DNA from: Membranipora membranacea
Lineage: Eukaryota > Bryozoa > Gymnolaemata > Cheilostomatida > Membraniporidae
Assembly (NCBI GenBank): GCA_914767715.1
Contig: OU612073.1
Location: forward strand, 5,580,001-5,644,000
Reading direction: 5' to 3'
Length of the DNA: 64,000 nucleotides
This document shows positions 62,896-64,000 of this stretch, one piece after another. Each line of letters starts with the position of its first letter. Within the stretch, counting starts at the first letter, position 1. A program made the translations under genes and the position numbers. The notes under the pieces were generated by a model. That model did no database searches. It was not told the DNA's origin and worked only from the letters and a program-made list of their open reading frames with translations.

Positions 62896-63692
62896 CAACT
62901 CCTTCAATCATACGTTGGACTTGCCATACATTGGCTTTATCTCTACTGCTTCGCTGATCAACTATCGGAACCTCGGAGAATGTATTGGCTATTGAGTTCA
63001 GCAGTGATTAACAAAGCCGTATACCCGGTTAAACAGATACCCTATGACAATCTAGTACAAACTCTGAAAAAGGTTCGCACTTAGCTTTTGAAAAATGCAA
63101 CCACAGGTTTGCAACATGCTAGCCTGCCCACTCATGTCATTCCTTGAATCTGAATGTTGGTTCATTTGCAATATTTATGGTATGATATTGGACAATACAA
63201 GCACTCAAATCAGATATCTAAGTATACAATATTTATTCATCAGAAATATTTTGGAGTAGGATTTGCATCACCTTTGTGATAGCATATTAGTACAGTTATT
63301 ATAGCCTCGATCCTGAAATATCGATGTACTGCATGAAATCCACAGTTGATTTATCATCGAGGCGTATTGCTGTAAGTTTTTTGTAATCTTGATATCAAAG
63401 TTTCTTTAACCGAGATTACACTGACATCGATAGTGTAGTATTTTCATAATCTCAAAGCAAGCGTTAAAGATAAATTGTGAATCAATTACCAAGCTCATTT
63501 ACCATAAGTTTTTTTATAGTTTGCCCTCATTTTATTGACAGAGTACTATAAAAAGTACAAGTTAAGTCAAGCAGTTACAAAATCAATCCTGCAGTAAAGG
63601 GGAACTAGACAAGCTTTGGGAAGGATTTCACAAGTATTACGGAATAGAAATTACTCTACAGTGTCTAGCTGTGTATGGCCGTTAGTTGGACA

Positions 63693-63828
63693 TTAGCATA
63701 TCTGCATATTTGTAAACGTTTGTGCTATATTGGCACTCAGTGTGTTCCTGACATTCTCAGCCCGCTGACATAGGCTATCATTGCTAGCAGCACAGACTAG
63801 ACATGTATCTGCCTCTTTGAAGTTCTCA
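63693..63828 (-). CDS. Last exon of a paralogue of the secreted Cys-rich gene (partial)
   Basis: After an AG acceptor the minus-strand frame opens in phase 2 with CENFKEADTCLVC, matching CENFEEADKCLRC of exon 6 of the gene at 33525-36748, and has the same spacing to CQ.AE..R.TL. It ends TGC TAA at 63693, about 16 residues earlier than its relative. The upstream exons lie right of the window. Confidence 0.7.
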
Positions 63829-64000
63829 CTGCTATGGAAAAAGAGAAATGATAATTATTTTCATGTGATAGGGTGTCAGGGAATAACATGTTTGCTGAAG
63901 TTTGCTCAAGTTCGCATGTTTAGTGACCCGGGAGCTTTCTGACGGTACATGATCTGATTTCAGTTGGAATGGTACATTTGAGCAGGCTATCATTATGCTG
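63829..64000. other. Intron of the right-edge paralogue
   Basis: Sequence immediately upstream (minus strand) of the exon at 63693-63828. Nothing else is recognised. Confidence 0.4.

Larger units (their letters stand above)
57068..63692. other. Gene-poor repeat-rich region
   Basis: No supported gene except for the paralogous exon at the far right. It contains the 57100-57290 repeat, a SINE, diverged segmental repeats, pentamer microsatellites and a 13-bp tandem repeat. Small frames (for example 58442-58639, 61144-61329, 62893-63084) lack domains. Confidence 0.5.

Overview
The window is nuclear DNA of a metazoan. Genes are split by GT-AG introns of about 60 bp to 2 kb, base composition is AT-rich, and the content includes receptor tyrosine kinases, a ciliary-type LRR/IQ protein, tRNA-derived SINEs and many small DNA transposons. 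The receptor architecture (NHL-type propeller, Sushi and IPT/TIG domains on a MET-like kinase) and the moderate gene density would fit a non-bilaterian such as a sponge, but nothing in the sequence proves the phylum. Exon models were built by hand from open frames, splice sites and phase matching, and most chains close with consistent phases.

Layout. 1-801: 3' end of an unrecognised plus-strand gene. 1.6-6.8 kb: a tandem duplication carrying two minus-strand genes for secreted proteins (signal peptide, CBM14-like Cys domain, Thr-rich mucin stretch, Cys-rich C-terminus). 7.1-26.6 kb: two tandem minus-strand MET-like receptor kinase genes. The first (A) has a complete kinase domain with HGD in place of HRD. 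The second (B) has an intact-looking ectodomain, but a deletion has removed the middle of its kinase domain. 26.6-30.2 kb: gene-poor, with a 51-copy TTTACA array and a SINE-like insert bounded by 15-bp direct repeats. 30.17-33.19 kb: a complete pogo/Tigger-type DNA transposon with TA target duplication, terminal inverted repeats, repeated internal motifs and a two-exon DDE transposase interrupted by one in-frame TGA. 33.5-36.7 kb: a six-exon minus-strand gene for a 248-residue secreted Cys-rich protein; the last exon of a paralogue lies at the right edge (63.7 kb). 39.3-52.3 kb: an 18-exon minus-strand LRRIQ3-like gene. 55.8-56.4 kb: a two-exon minus-strand gene for a tiny secreted six-cysteine peptide with CSalpha-beta (defensin-like) spacing. 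57-63.6 kb: diverged segmental repeats and pentamer microsatellites with no recognisable gene.

The most notable items are the six-Cys peptide, the unusual receptor architecture with one active-looking and one gutted copy, the readthrough-like pogo transposase, and a set of small inverted-repeat elements (TTAA-, TA- and 8-bp-duplicating), including a 37-bp perfect palindrome with its own 8-bp direct repeats.
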